From assembly GCF_021404405.1 (NCBI RefSeq), contig NZ_JABFTV010000010.1, positions 124,001-188,000 on the forward strand: DNA of 64,000 nucleotides, written 5' to 3'. The position numbers and the translations under genes were made by a program. The notes under the pieces are model-generated. The model was not told the DNA's origin, made no database searches, and saw nothing but the letters and a program-made list of their open reading frames with translations. Origin of the DNA: Billgrantia aerodenitrificans. GTDB taxonomy: Bacteria > Pseudomonadota > Gammaproteobacteria > Pseudomonadales > Halomonadaceae. Below, piece by piece: positions 1-8,669 of this stretch (its first letter is position 1; every line of letters begins with the position of its first letter).

Positions 1-48
1 CGGCTGGCTGACACTTGCCGTGGGAGCCTTGCGCGCCGGGCGCGACGC

Positions 49-462
49 TCAGTCGGAGTCGGGAATGGCGTAGGTGGCGGTGACGTGGGCCACAGGACGC
101 TCGTCGCCGGCGGAGAAGAGCTGTACCTCGCCCACCGCCAGGCGGCGGCCCAGCTTGATCACGCGGGCATTGGCGATGAGGTCGCGGTCGCCGCGGGCAC
201 GGCGCAGGAAATGGCAGTTGAGATCGGTGGTCACGGCCATCGGCTCGGGGCCGATCTGGGCCAGGATGGCCACGTAGAGACAGACATCGGCCAGCCCCAT
301 CATTGTCGGTCCGGAGACGCTGGAGCCGGGCCGCAGATGCTCGTCCTCGATAGCCAGACTCATGGTGGCGCGCATGTGATCGACCGCCTCGATGGTGCCG
401 GCACGCTGGGGAAAGACCTCGTCGAGAAAATCTTCGATGGCGGCGGCGGTCATCACGGTCAT
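49..462 (-). CDS. PaaI-family hotdog-fold thioesterase
   Basis: A 137-residue protein of PaaI/YbgC-like size that probably hydrolyses an acyl-CoA thioester in the cytoplasm; the substrate cannot be told from sequence. The central segment has the hotdog helix signature (GPTMMGLADVCLY), followed by the beta strands around TTDLNCHFLRRA, typical of PaaI-type enzymes. The reading frame is open further upstream, but I chose the ATG at 462 because AGGGAG lies just before it; a second ATG lies three codons later. It follows malate synthase on the same strand, about 130 bases downstream, with a GC-rich hairpin between them, so it may be a separate unit. Family assignment is fairly sure, substrate unknown. 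Confidence 0.82.
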   Translation of the reverse strand: MTVMTAAAIEDFLDEVFPQRAGTIEAVDHMRATMSLAIEDEHLRPGSSVSGPTMMGLADVCLYVAILAQIGPEPMAVTTDLNCHFLRRARGDRDLIANARVIKLGRRLAVGEVQLFSAGDERPVAHVTATYAIPDSD

Positions 463-529
463 CGTCGGGCTCCCTGCTGGTTGTGCTCGTGGCGAGCGGT
501 TGTGATCGTGGAGCCCAACATAACCCAAA

Positions 530-555
530 GCGCCCCGGGCGGGTACCCGGGGCGC
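530..555 (-). terminator. GC-rich hairpin downstream of glcB
   Basis: A perfect 10-bp inverted repeat (GCGCCCCGGG / CCCGGGGCGC) with a 6-base loop lies between the malate synthase stop and the thioesterase start. On the minus strand it is followed only by a short T run, so it may be a weak terminator or a processing hairpin for the glcB transcript. Confidence 0.5.
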
Positions 556-595
556 AGTGGATCAGACGTCGGCCTGAGGAAGCAGCGTCAAGGCA

Positions 596-2782
596 TCAAC
601 GCGCCTTGTGCACCGCCCGCCAGTGGTGCAGCAGCGGCTCGGTGTAGCCGGAGGGCTGCACGCGGCCCTTGAAGACCAGGTCACTGGCCGCCTTGAACGC
701 GGTGGAGGCCGCGAAATCGGCGCTCATCGCGGTATAGGTCGGGTCGCCGGCGTTCTGCTCGTCGACCACCTTGGCCATGCGCTCCAGGGTCTTCTGCACG
801 CGCTCGGCGTCGACCACGCCGTGGTGCAGCCAGTTGGCGATATGCTGGCTGGAGATACGCAGCGTGGCACGGTCCTCCATCAGGCCCACGTCGTGGATGT
901 CCGGCACCTTGGAGCAGCCCACGCCGTGCTCGACCCAGCGCACCACGTAACCGAGAATGCCCTGGCAGTTATTGTCGAGCTCCTGCTGCAGCTCAGCGTC
1001 GGACCACTCGGCCTTCTCGGCCACCGGCACGGTGAGCAGCTTGTCGAGCAGCTCCTCCAGCAGGGCAGGCTCGCCCTGGGCCTCCAGCTCGCGCTGGATC
1101 TCGCTGACGTCGATCTGATGATAGTGCAGCGCATGCAGGGCGGCGGCGGTGGGCGACGGCACCCAGGCGGTGTTGGCACCGGCCTTGGGGTGGCCGATCT
1201 TCTGCTCCAGCATGGCCGCCATCAGGTCCGGCATGGCCCACATGCCCTTGCCGATCTGGGCCCGTCCGCGCAGGCCGCAGGCCAGACCGACCAGCACGTT
1301 GTTGCGCTCGTAGGCGCCAATCCAGGCGGCATTCTTCATGTCGCCCTTGCGGATCATGGGGCCTGCTTCCATGGCGGTGTGCATTTCGTCGCCGGTACGG
1401 TCGAGGAAGCCGGTGTTGATGAACACCACGCGCGAGGCGGCCTCGGCAATACACGCCTTGAGGTTGACCGAGGTGCGACGCTCCTCGTCCATGATACCCA
1501 TCTTGAGCGTGTCACGGGCCAGGCCCAGCAGGTCCTCGACGCGGCCGAACAGCTCATTGGAGAAGGCGACTTCCTTCGGTCCGTGCATCTTCGGCTTGAC
1601 GATGTAGACCGAGCCGCTGCGGGAGTTGCGCGGATCGTTCGCGCCCTTCTTGAGATCATGAATGGCCAGCAGGCTGGTCACGATGCCGTCGAGAATGCCC
1701 TCGGGCAGTTCGTTGCCGTCGGCGTCGAGCACCGCCGGGGTGGTCATCAGGTGGCCGACGTTGCGCACGAACATCAGCGAACGGCCGGGCAGGGTCAGGT
1801 TGCCGCCGTCCGGGGTAGTGTAGCTACGATCGGCGTGCAGACGACGGGTGAAGGTCTTGCCGCCCTTCTCGATGGCCTCTTCGAGATCGCCCTTCATCAG
1901 GCCCAGCCAGTTGGCGTAGACGCCGACCTTGTCCTCGGCGTCGACCGCGGCCACGGAGTCTTCGCAGTCCATGATGGCGGTCAGCGCGGCCTCGACCAGC
2001 AGATCCTTTACGCCGGCCGGGTCGGTCTTGCCGATGGGGTGGCTGGGATCGAACTGGATTTCCAGGTGCAGGCCATGGTTGGAAAGCAGAATCGACTCCG
2101 GGCTTGCCGCCTCGCCGCTGTAGCCGACCAGCTTGCCCGGCTCCTTGAGACCGGTCTCACGGCCGCCTTCGAGACTCACGACCAGGTGGCCGTCGCGCAG
2201 CACGTACTTGACGGCATCGCGGTGGGAACCGGTGGCCAGCGGTGCGGCCAGGTCGAGCACGCCGCGGGCGTAGGCAATGACCTTCTCGCCGCGCTTGGGG
2301 TTGTAGCCCGAGCCCTTCTCGGCGCCGCCCTCTTCGGAGATGGCGTCGGTGCCGTAGAGCGCATCGTAGAGGCTGCCCCAACGCGCATTGGCGGCGTTGA
2401 GCGCATAGCGCGCATTGCTCACCGGCACCACCAGCTGCGGGCCGGCCTGAATGGCCACTTCACGGTCGACGTTGGCCGTGGACACCGTAACCTGTGCCGG
2501 GGCGTCCACCAGGTAGCCGATCTCCTCGAGAAAGGCGCGATAGACGCTCATGTCGCGTACCGGACCGGGATTCTCACGATGCCAGGTATCCAGCTGCGCC
2601 TGCAGCCGCTCGCGCTCGGCGAGCAATTCACGATTTTTCGGTGTCAGATCATGAAAGATGGCGTCGACCCCGGCCCAGAAGCTCTCGGCATCGATGCCGG
2701 TGCCCGGCAGGGCCTGGTCGTTGATGAAACGGTCCAGCTCAGCGGCCACCTGGAGACGATGGCGAGTAACGCGTTCGGACAT
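596..2782 (-). CDS. glcB: Malate synthase G
   Basis: A 728-residue protein, the usual length of isoform G (about 720-730), which condenses glyoxylate with acetyl-CoA to give malate. The N-terminal part ([17 protein letters not shown]), the [14 protein letters not shown] segment, the [15 protein letters not shown] segment and the C-terminal [23 protein letters not shown] region are all typical of GlcB. The frame is open 18 codons further upstream, but the ATG at 2782 is preceded by an AGGAGGAG ribosome-binding site and gives the family N-terminus, so the shorter form is annotated. It would let the cell use C2 compounds such as acetate or glycolate-derived glyoxylate. No isocitrate lyase or glycolate oxidase gene lies nearby. 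A palindrome upstream (2946-2959) may be an operator. Confidence 0.96.
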   Translation of the reverse strand: MSERVTRHRLQVAAELDRFINDQALPGTGIDAESFWAGVDAIFHDLTPKNRELLAERERLQAQLDTWHRENPGPVRDMSVYRAFLEEIGYLVDAPAQVTVSTANVDREVAIQAGPQLVVPVSNARYALNAANARWGSLYDALYGTDAISEEGGAEKGSGYNPKRGEKVIAYARGVLDLAAPLATGSHRDAVKYVLRDGHLVVSLEGGRETGLKEPGKLVGYSGEAASPESILLSNHGLHLEIQFDPSHPIGKTDPAGVKDLLVEAALTAIMDCEDSVAAVDAEDKVGVYANWLGLMKGDLEEAIEKGGKTFTRRLHADRSYTTPDGGNLTLPGRSLMFVRNVGHLMTTPAVLDADGNELPEGILDGIVTSLLAIHDLKKGANDPRNSRSGSVYIVKPKMHGPKEVAFSNELFGRVEDLLGLARDTLKMGIMDEERRTSVNLKACIAEAASRVVFINTGFLDRTGDEMHTAMEAGPMIRKGDMKNAAWIGAYERNNVLVGLACGLRGRAQIGKGMWAMPDLMAAMLEQKIGHPKAGANTAWVPSPTAAALHALHYHQIDVSEIQRELEAQGEPALLEELLDKLLTVPVAEKAEWSDAELQQELDNNCQGILGYVVRWVEHGVGCSKVPDIHDVGLMEDRATLRISSQHIANWLHHGVVDAERVQKTLERMAKVVDEQNAGDPTYTAMSADFAASTAFKAASDLVFKGRVQPSGYTEPLLHHWRAVHKAR

Positions 2783-3132
2783 GGAAGAGTCTCCTCCTGC
2801 GTGGCGGCCGAATATCCTGCTCTCGGCTCGCCGCAATTCGTGGGGGTGATACCACTGCGAGGCGCCAATTTTGTGGAAAACTGTTCCATATGTAAACCCG
2901 AAGGAAGGGCTACCCTACTAGACATAGGGTTAAGAGTCGTTTTTCTGACCAAATGGTCAACAAATATCGGCTACCGCAGCGATCTTTCGGGAAGCGCTGC
3001 ACAAGTCGATGAGCGAGTGCAGTGGTTTCCCTCACTCGACAGCATGGCCGGAAGTTATACTCACTGCACGCTCGGTGTCGCGACAGATGAAAGGAATCGA
3101 AGGGAAAGTGTCTTGATCCGCTGGAGCACGTC
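2783..3132. other. Intergenic region between divergent glcB and hydrolase genes
   Basis: About 350 bases without a convincing gene between two divergent genes. It must hold both promoters. The only clear structure is the palindrome TGACCA-AA-TGGTCA at 2946-2959. I found no convincing -10/-35 pair for glcB. Confidence 0.6.
2946..2959. promoter_or_regulatory. Palindromic operator candidate upstream of glcB
   Basis: TGACCA and TGGTCA form perfect 6-bp arms around a 2-base spacer. The size and TGGTC/GACCA half-sites resemble operators of GntR/FadR-type regulators, which often control glyoxylate and glycolate genes. No regulator gene is adjacent, so this is only a candidate. Confidence 0.35.
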
Positions 3133-4116
3133 ATGACCGACTTTACGCCCCTGCAGGCGCTGGGACCGGTGGCGCCCTTTCGTGCCGAAGGCGAGCCTTC
3201 GCTGGCGAGCTATCTGGCGCATTACGGCCTGGCGCCGCTGCTCACCGAACATGTCGGACTCTACGTTGGCTATACCGGCACTCAGCGCTATCAGCTGTGG
3301 ACTCAGGTATGGAACCCCGCGGAGCCCATCGGCACGGCCTTCGTGGTGCACGGCTACTACGATCATCTCGGTCTCTACCGCCACCTGCTGCAGCGGCTGC
3401 TGGAGCGTCGCTGGCGGGTGGTGATGTGGGACCTGCCAGGCCACGGCCTGTCCAGCGGCAAGCGCGCCTGCATCGACGACTTCGCGCATTACGGAGAGTG
3501 CCTGAACGCGTTGCAGGAGCAGCTGGAAGGTAGCGGGTTGGCCCCCCGGCCCTGGCTGGGAGTCGGCCAGAGTACCGGCGCCGCCATTCTCGCCACCGAC
3601 GCCCTGAGTCACCCCGACGAGGATCGCTGGGCTGGCCTTGCACTGCTCGCGCCCCTGGTGCGCCCTTTCGGCTGGCCCCAGGCGGGGTGGCTGCACAGCC
3701 TGGTGGGCCCCTTCGTCGAGACCCTGCCGCGTCGCTTCGGCGCCAACTCCACCGACGCCGAGTTTGCCGCCTTCCTGCGCGAACACGATCCCCTGCAGCC
3801 GGAGCACCTGTCGCTCAATTGGGTCAGCGCCATGCGCCGCTGGATGCCTCAGCTGCTTGCCCTGCCCCCGCGTGACCTTCCCACCCTGATCCTTCAAGGG
3901 GAGCAGGACGTCACCGTCGATTGGGAGTGGAATCTGGCGGTATTGGAGCGAAAATTTCCCAAGGCCCGCATCGAGCGTCATCCTGAAGCGCGCCATCATC
4001 TGGTCAACGAAGCCGAACCCATCCGCGACGCTCTGTTCAGATCACTCGACGGCTTCGTCGAAGAGCTGGAGCAGCGCCTGGCACCGGCCGCTCAGGAGCC
4101 TAACATTCGATGCTGA
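3133..4116 (+). CDS. Alpha/beta hydrolase, lysophospholipase-like
   Basis: A 327-residue alpha/beta hydrolase of the PldB/monoacylglycerol lipase type. The oxyanion-hole segment VVHGYYDHLG, the DLPGHGLSSG turn and the nucleophile elbow GQSTG (Ser near residue 148) are present. The acid is probably in GEQDVTVD and the histidine in ARHHLVNE, so the triad looks complete. There is no signal peptide, so it probably acts in the cytoplasm or at the inner face of the membrane on an ester or lipid. The last codons overlap the downstream lipoprotein gene by 7 bases, which implies translational coupling. The exact substrate is unknown. Confidence 0.82.
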   Translation: MTDFTPLQALGPVAPFRAEGEPSLASYLAHYGLAPLLTEHVGLYVGYTGTQRYQLWTQVWNPAEPIGTAFVVHGYYDHLGLYRHLLQRLLERRWRVVMWDLPGHGLSSGKRACIDDFAHYGECLNALQEQLEGSGLAPRPWLGVGQSTGAAILATDALSHPDEDRWAGLALLAPLVRPFGWPQAGWLHSLVGPFVETLPRRFGANSTDAEFAAFLREHDPLQPEHLSLNWVSAMRRWMPQLLALPPRDLPTLILQGEQDVTVDWEWNLAVLERKFPKARIERHPEARHHLVNEAEPIRDALFRSLDGFVEELEQRLAPAAQEPNIRC

Positions 4117-4589
4117 GACACATCGCGCCGCTCGCTCTTCTCATCCTGCTGGCGGGCTGTGCCGCCCAGCCTCCCGAGCCCGATCCCATTCGCCGCGCCC
4201 TGCAGAACCTGAGCGACCGTGCCGTCGACCGGGTGATCCAGGTGGATGCCTTGCAGCCCCCCGCCGAGCAGGTGCTGCTGCTGGTCTCGCCCCAGGTGGA
4301 CGATAGCCTCGAGATCGACAGCGACCGCTTCCTCGAAAGCCTCACCCGCGCCCTGTTGGGCGTGAGCGACGGCCCCCAGGTGATCGACTGGCGACCGGCG
4401 ATGGCCGGAGAAGGCGGCGCTCACCAGTGGCGCATGGAGAGCCGGCTGGAAGCCACCGCGCCGCGCCTGCGCCTGACCGACCGCGACCTGCTGCCCTACC
4501 GCCTCACACTGTCGCTGCATCGCCCCGACAACGACGGCGCCCTGTGGCAGACCGAGGTCGAAGGCGCCTTCGACGCCACGGCTCTGTGA
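4110..4589 (+). CDS. Small putative lipoprotein, unknown function
   Basis: A 159-residue protein with a clear lipoprotein signal: MLRH followed by a hydrophobic stretch ending in the lipobox LLAGC, with Cys at about residue 16. The mature part is soluble, acidic and probably mixed alpha/beta. Its start codon sits inside the end of the upstream hydrolase gene (ATG...TGA overlap), so the two are co-translated and may act in the same envelope or lipid process. I do not recognise the family. The overall plan of a small lipoprotein with a segment on an OM-type anchor loosely resembles LpoB-like proteins, but I see no diagnostic motif. Confidence 0.72.
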   Translation: MLRHIAPLALLILLAGCAAQPPEPDPIRRALQNLSDRAVDRVIQVDALQPPAEQVLLLVSPQVDDSLEIDSDRFLESLTRALLGVSDGPQVIDWRPAMAGEGGAHQWRMESRLEATAPRLRLTDRDLLPYRLTLSLHRPDNDGALWQTEVEGAFDATAL

Positions 4590-4593
4590 TCCC

Positions 4594-5139
4594 CTATCCC
4601 TGTCGTAATTGGCGATCCAACTGCCGATACCCGATCGCCTCCATCAGCTCGCCGCGCTCCGGGTGCGGCTTTTCGGCCAGATCGGCCAGGGTCAGCGCCA
4701 CCCGCAGCACCCGGTGGTAGGCCCGCGCCGAGAGCCGCAGGCGTTCGAGCACCCCAGCCAGCCAGGCACGGTCGGCCGTGGAGAGCGCGCAGGCCGCCTC
4801 CAGCTCGCGCCCGCCCAGGTGGGCATTGAGGGCGCCGCGGGCGTACTGGCGCTGGCGAGCGGCCATGACCCGGGCACGCACCACGGCAGAGCTTTCGCCC
4901 ACCTCACGTGACGTCAGCTGCTCCGGCGGCAGCGCCGGCACCTCGATCTGCAGGTCGATGCGGTCGAGCAGCGGCCCGGAGAGGCGCGACTGATAGCGCT
5001 GGATCTGCGCCGCAGTGCATTGGCAGGCCTGGCGCGGGTCGCCCAAATGGCCGCAGGGACACGGATTCATCGCTGCAACCAGTTGAAATCTAGCGGGAAA
5101 CTTACGTTCGTGGTTGGCCCGGGCGATATGAATGCGCCC
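4594..5139 (-). pseudogene. comM: 3' fragment of split comM/yifB (Mg-chelatase-like AAA+ protein)
   Basis: This is the C-terminal third of ComM/YifB. Reading on the minus strand from the insertion junction, the frame continues as GRIHIARANHE, KFPARFQLVAAMNPCPCGHLGD and then the C-terminal AAA+ lid helices (SRLSGPLLDRIDLQIEVP, RAYHRVLRVALTLADL). It has no start of its own except the internal Met of AAMNPCPCG at 5070. The other part of the gene lies at 13425-14438. Joined at the GCCC core, the two give about 500 residues, the normal ComM length. ComM is a helicase-like factor for branch migration in natural transformation, so the insertion probably inactivates it. Confidence 0.92.
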
Positions 5140-5145
5140 TGACTC
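5136..5145. other. Left attachment junction (attL)
   Basis: The pattern GCCC-N3-CTC marks the boundary between comM and the insertion; it occurs with the same spacing at 13475-13484. The leftward side reads as comM codons, the rightward side does not. The identity between the two ends is very short, as expected for a serine recombinase whose crossover uses a 2-base core. The exact crossover bases cannot be fixed within this pattern. Confidence 0.65.
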
Positions 5146-5198
5146 GAAGGGCTGGTATGATTACCAAACTTCTTGCTTTTTGGCTCAGGAACTCCCCC

Positions 5199-6902
5199 AT
5201 GCCTACAGCCTATGCCTATGTCCGCTATTCATCCGCCATTCAGGCCGATGGAGACAGCATCGAGCGACAGACCACCCCGCTAGCCCTATTCTCAGAGCGT
5301 TTCGGCGTAGAGATTGCCCAAACCTTCATTGACGAAGGGGTTTCCAGCTTCAAAGGCGACAACATCAAGCGTGGTCGATTCCGCGACATACTCGAAATGA
5401 TCGAGAGCGGAGCCATCAAGCGTGGTGATTACCTAGTTATCGAGAGCATAGACCGCATTTCTCGCCAGCAGATGGACGAGACGGCGACACAACTTTACGA
5501 CATTCTCAAAAAAGGGGTCAATATATACACTACCGCAGATGAGCGGTTATATTCGATTGAGGACAGGAATAAAGACCTAGAAAACTACATGATGATCGGC
5601 TTGATTGCGAAGCGAGCCAACGAAGAAAGCGAGATGAAAAGCCGTCGTCGCAAATCGGCTTGGCGTCGGGCAAAGCGTGAAATCAAGGAAGAAAACAAGA
5701 TTTTCAACACACCGAACAATACCCCGTATGGGTTACGGGTTGTGGATGGAAAATTTGAAATTGTGGAGGAAGAAGCCAAGGAGATCCGCGAGGTATTCGA
5801 CCGCTTGAAGTATCAAGGAGTCCTAAGCACAGTCCGCGAAGTTAATAAGCACTCCAAGCGAAAATGGGCTAACAGGCATGTCCATTTAATGATAGAAAGC
5901 AAGTATGTCATCGGAGTTTATCGATCCCAGCGACGAGAAAACGGCAAGAAAGTTTTCGAGGAGAATATCGAAGGCTACTACCCCGAGATCGTCAGTGCCA
6001 AGGACTTCTATGAAGCAGTAGGGGCAATGAAGCGGAGAGCCAACAAAACCCACTACGGCAACGAAAGCACTGGAAGCCTGAACATATTTAAACACTGCAT
6101 CAAGTGTGATAAATGCGGTGAATCCATGCGGTTTTATCGCGGTAAAAACTCAAAAGGTCAGCAATTCGCTTATGTTGCCTGCATAACCAAGCGTGAGCTT
6201 GGAAGCCAGAAATGCAAAGAACAGGTTTTTCGCTTTGATTATGCTGTTGGCAATTTGCTGAAATATCTTCGCGGACTCTATTACCAGCATCTTGAAGGTT
6301 TGGAATATCCGGCATCCTTGCCAGATACTGACCATTTGCCCGGCGATGAAAACACAAGCATACTAGAAAAACATTTGCCCGCCCAGACGCCCCCAGAAAG
6401 CTTGCAGAAGGCCGATAGCCTTTTTCTTGATATGATGAGAAGGGTGGAGGCTGGAAACGCCTCAGAGGTGGAAAATAAACAGCGTGAGCTAGCACAGGCG
6501 AAATCCAAGCTAGCTAACCTTATCGAGTCGGTGGAAGCCTTCGAGGGCAAAATCCCTACTCATATTATGAAGTCGCTTGGCGAGACAGAGGAACAAGTTG
6601 AAACCCTAGAGGAAGAACTAAACACAATAGAGGCAAATAAGGCCGAAAGCCTTGATATTATCCATTTTGACGAGTTTCTAGAGCTTCTGCATAGTGAGCG
6701 TGGTAGACAGCGCATAAACCGCTTTTTTAAAGATGGCGAATACACCTTTCATTTCAGGTATGACAAAGGCTTCAGGGCGCTGTATATGGCAATAAAGCGG
6801 AATGGTGAGATTGTCGGCAGGCACGCGGAGAGCTTCGAGCTACATCACCCGCTTTTGAGAGATTTTGGGATCAAAAATTATAATGATTTAGGGGTTAAAT
6901 AA
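5199..6902 (+). CDS. Large serine recombinase (integrase)
   Basis: A 567-residue site-specific recombinase. The N-terminal resolvase domain (about 1-150) has the YVRYSS motif with catalytic Ser near residue 11, and ESIDRISRQQMDE around the conserved arginines. A recombinase domain (about 165-270, TPYGLRVVDGKFEIVEEEA) follows. Next is a zinc ribbon (Cys near 299, 302, 305 and 337: CIKCDKCG and QKC) and a predicted coiled coil at about 425-490, the layout of phiC31/TnpX-type integrases. The ATG at 5199 was chosen because it has AGGA upstream and starts at the conserved N-terminus. It lies next to the left junction and presumably catalyses integration into and excision from comM. No recombination directionality factor is recognisable. 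Confidence 0.95.
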   Translation: MPTAYAYVRYSSAIQADGDSIERQTTPLALFSERFGVEIAQTFIDEGVSSFKGDNIKRGRFRDILEMIESGAIKRGDYLVIESIDRISRQQMDETATQLYDILKKGVNIYTTADERLYSIEDRNKDLENYMMIGLIAKRANEESEMKSRRRKSAWRRAKREIKEENKIFNTPNNTPYGLRVVDGKFEIVEEEAKEIREVFDRLKYQGVLSTVREVNKHSKRKWANRHVHLMIESKYVIGVYRSQRRENGKKVFEENIEGYYPEIVSAKDFYEAVGAMKRRANKTHYGNESTGSLNIFKHCIKCDKCGESMRFYRGKNSKGQQFAYVACITKRELGSQKCKEQVFRFDYAVGNLLKYLRGLYYQHLEGLEYPASLPDTDHLPGDENTSILEKHLPAQTPPESLQKADSLFLDMMRRVEAGNASEVENKQRELAQAKSKLANLIESVEAFEGKIPTHIMKSLGETEEQVETLEEELNTIEANKAESLDIIHFDEFLELLHSERGRQRINRFFKDGEYTFHFRYDKGFRALYMAIKRNGEIVGRHAESFELHHPLLRDFGIKNYNDLGVK

Positions 6903-6904
6903 TG

Positions 6905-6932
6905 AAAACGCCAGCTATTAAGCTGGCGTCTT
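6905..6932. terminator. Bidirectional hairpin terminator
   Basis: ACGCCAGCT and AGCTGGCGT form a perfect 9-bp stem with a 4-base loop, with A-rich and T-rich flanks. It lies between the convergent recombinase gene and BspA-like gene, so it can end both transcripts. Its stem is nearly the same as the hairpin at 10065-10093. Confidence 0.8.
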
Positions 6933-6935
6933 GTC

Positions 6936-7961
6936 TTATAGCTGATCTTCACCCCTTGGACAGGTTCCCCACACTGGCATTCGATCATTTTTTTCCCAAC
7001 TTAAAGTAGTAGATGAAAATGAGTTTGGTTCCGATGAAATTAAGCTTACACACCAACCTGAAAGATATTGATTAAATGTTCTAGCATTACTAAACATACC
7101 AGTCATTGATCTAACATTAGATGTATCCCAACCACTAATATCTTGATTAAAAAAAATACTTCCATTAAACATCAGCTCCATATTTTCTACATTTGAGACA
7201 TCCCAGCCACTGATATCTTGATTAAAAGTACCACTGAACATATCTCTCATATTAGTAACATTTGAAGTATCCCAGTAGCCAATGTCTGGCCCACCGTTTT
7301 CAAATATTCTTCCTCTAAATAGTTCTGACATATCTGTTACTTGACCTGTGAAAACATTATGCTCACTATAGCCAAGGGTATAGTTTATATCATTATGATT
7401 TATCGTATAATTATTATTTCTTATTGCAACGTTTAGCATTGTCCTGTCTACAATTAACATACCGTCACAAGCAGATTCTGTACCTATTTGACCTACACTT
7501 GAAGGATCGTAACAAGCCACAACTGGCTCAGGTAATTCAGGAACAGTTATGCTGGAAGCAAGTGTTTCGATTTCATCGGTCACTTCTACATATAAAACAT
7601 CACCACCCACAGGGACAGGGCTAAGCAGTGAGGAAAAATCACCATTTTCAAGAGAAACAGTCTGACCTAATATTGAATTACCAAGCTCGTTATAAATAGT
7701 CACTGTGCCAACATCACCTACGTTACCGCTTAATTCGTCATTATTTTCACTAAATAAAAATGAACTTGGCGTGGTTATATTGCTTATAACAGGTGGAGCT
7801 TCGGGTTCGCTTTCATTTTCATTAGCAATGTCGTTAATAACACCAGATGCTTTAACCCCATGTGCATGACTTCTATACACGTAGCTTTGCGCCATCGCAT
7901 AACTTGAAGCCCCGACAAAACCAACTAACCCAATCATTACTAACATTCTCTTTATTTTCAT
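6936..7961 (-). CDS. BspA-like (DUF285) secreted repeat protein, island cargo
   Basis: A 341-residue protein with a signal peptide (positively charged start, hydrophobic core, predicted cut after YAMA). Residues about 55-150 look like an Ig-like or Bap-type beta domain (SGNVGDVGTVTIYNELG). Residues about 205-320 carry DUF285 repeats with the pattern WDTSNVTNM-DMF---FNQDISGWD, three or so copies. Such repeats occur in surface proteins of marine gammaproteobacteria and in BspA of anaerobes, where they mediate attachment, but I cannot infer the partner here. There is no membrane anchor or sorting signal, so it may be secreted or held at the outer surface. It is cargo of the mobile element. Confidence 0.82.
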   Translation of the reverse strand: MKIKRMLVMIGLVGFVGASSYAMAQSYVYRSHAHGVKASGVINDIANENESEPEAPPVISNITTPSSFLFSENNDELSGNVGDVGTVTIYNELGNSILGQTVSLENGDFSSLLSPVPVGGDVLYVEVTDEIETLASSITVPELPEPVVACYDPSSVGQIGTESACDGMLIVDRTMLNVAIRNNNYTINHNDINYTLGYSEHNVFTGQVTDMSELFRGRIFENGGPDIGYWDTSNVTNMRDMFSGTFNQDISGWDVSNVENMELMFNGSIFFNQDISGWDTSNVRSMTGMFSNARTFNQYLSGWCVSLISSEPNSFSSTTLSWEKNDRMPVWGTCPRGEDQL

Positions 7962-8309
7962 TAACGTTCTCCCTTGTTATTTTAAACACTCACTATAATA
8001 CAACATTTTAATTATAAAGCTTAGCTTTTATTAAATTAAACATTAAAACCACCACACCAAGGTAATCAATTAACTCGCTTACTCAATAACTAAAACAACC
8101 AAAACCGGCCTAAACATATAAGTATGTTATAATGTTTAAAGGTTGGTTTTAACTACTAAGCGAGCATACACAGGGGGCACTCGCTTCGCTCCCTTCCCTG
8201 TGATACTCGCAAAGGGGCTACGCCCCCTTGACCCCCAAAAACCAGACCCCAAAACCAACCCCAAACCAACGACCGATGGAGGGTAAAATTTTATTTTAGG
8301 AGGATTAAA
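7962..8309. other. Non-coding region with oriT-like inverted repeats
   Basis: Nearly 350 bases without a gene upstream of the mob genes. GGTTGGTTTT (8141-8150) and AAAACCAACC (8251-8260) are a perfect 10-bp inverted repeat enclosing two more: an arm of about 16 bases at 8160-8175 against 8196-8210, and AAGGGGC/GCCCCCTT near 8212-8229. Nested repeats directly upstream of mobC are the expected layout of a ColE1-type oriT, but I did not recognise an exact nic sequence. A TATAAT hexamer at 8128-8133 could be a -10 box for the mob operon. Confidence 0.6.
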
Positions 8310-8669
8310 ATGAAGGCAGAGAAAAGAACAAAAATCGTAAAATCTCGTTTCAACGAAACGGAGATTGAGCTATTGAGAGCGAATGCAAATGGCGAACCAC
8401 TGGGTGCATTTTTGAGAAATGTTGGACTCGCCAACACCATCAAAGAAGTTTTTAAAATCAAAAAGGTATATACACCAGTTGATCCAGATTTAATTTCTGA
8501 ACTTCAAAAGTTGGGAATAAATTTAAACCAGATTGCACGAAAGGTAAACCAAGATTCAAAGGCAGGGAAGTCGCTTGAGATACTCCAAGTGTTATCGGAG
8601 TTATCAAAAATAACAGAATCTATAAATGAGATTAAGGAGGCTCATAGTTATGATCGTAAAGTTTTTTAA
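8310..8669 (+). CDS. mobC: Mobilization accessory protein MobC (MbeC-like)
   Basis: A 119-residue basic protein of the MobC/MbeC family, which binds oriT and helps the relaxase open the strands. The N-terminal segment (RFNETEIELLRANANGEPLGAFLRNVGL) resembles a ribbon-helix-helix DNA-binding fold, and the C-terminal half has the family signature LQKLGINLNQIARKVN. An AGGAGG site sits just before the ATG. The gene overlaps the relaxase start by 20 bases, as in ColE1-family plasmids. It is in the A/T-rich mobile element. Confidence 0.9.
   Translation: MKAEKRTKIVKSRFNETEIELLRANANGEPLGAFLRNVGLANTIKEVFKIKKVYTPVDPDLISELQKLGINLNQIARKVNQDSKAGKSLEILQVLSELSKITESINEIKEAHSYDRKVF

Noticed and set aside
608-3136. 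Very long open frame opposite malate synthase
   Set aside because: It is the antisense shadow of a GC-rich gene: no ribosome-binding site, no family motif, and the opposite strand is a clear malate synthase.
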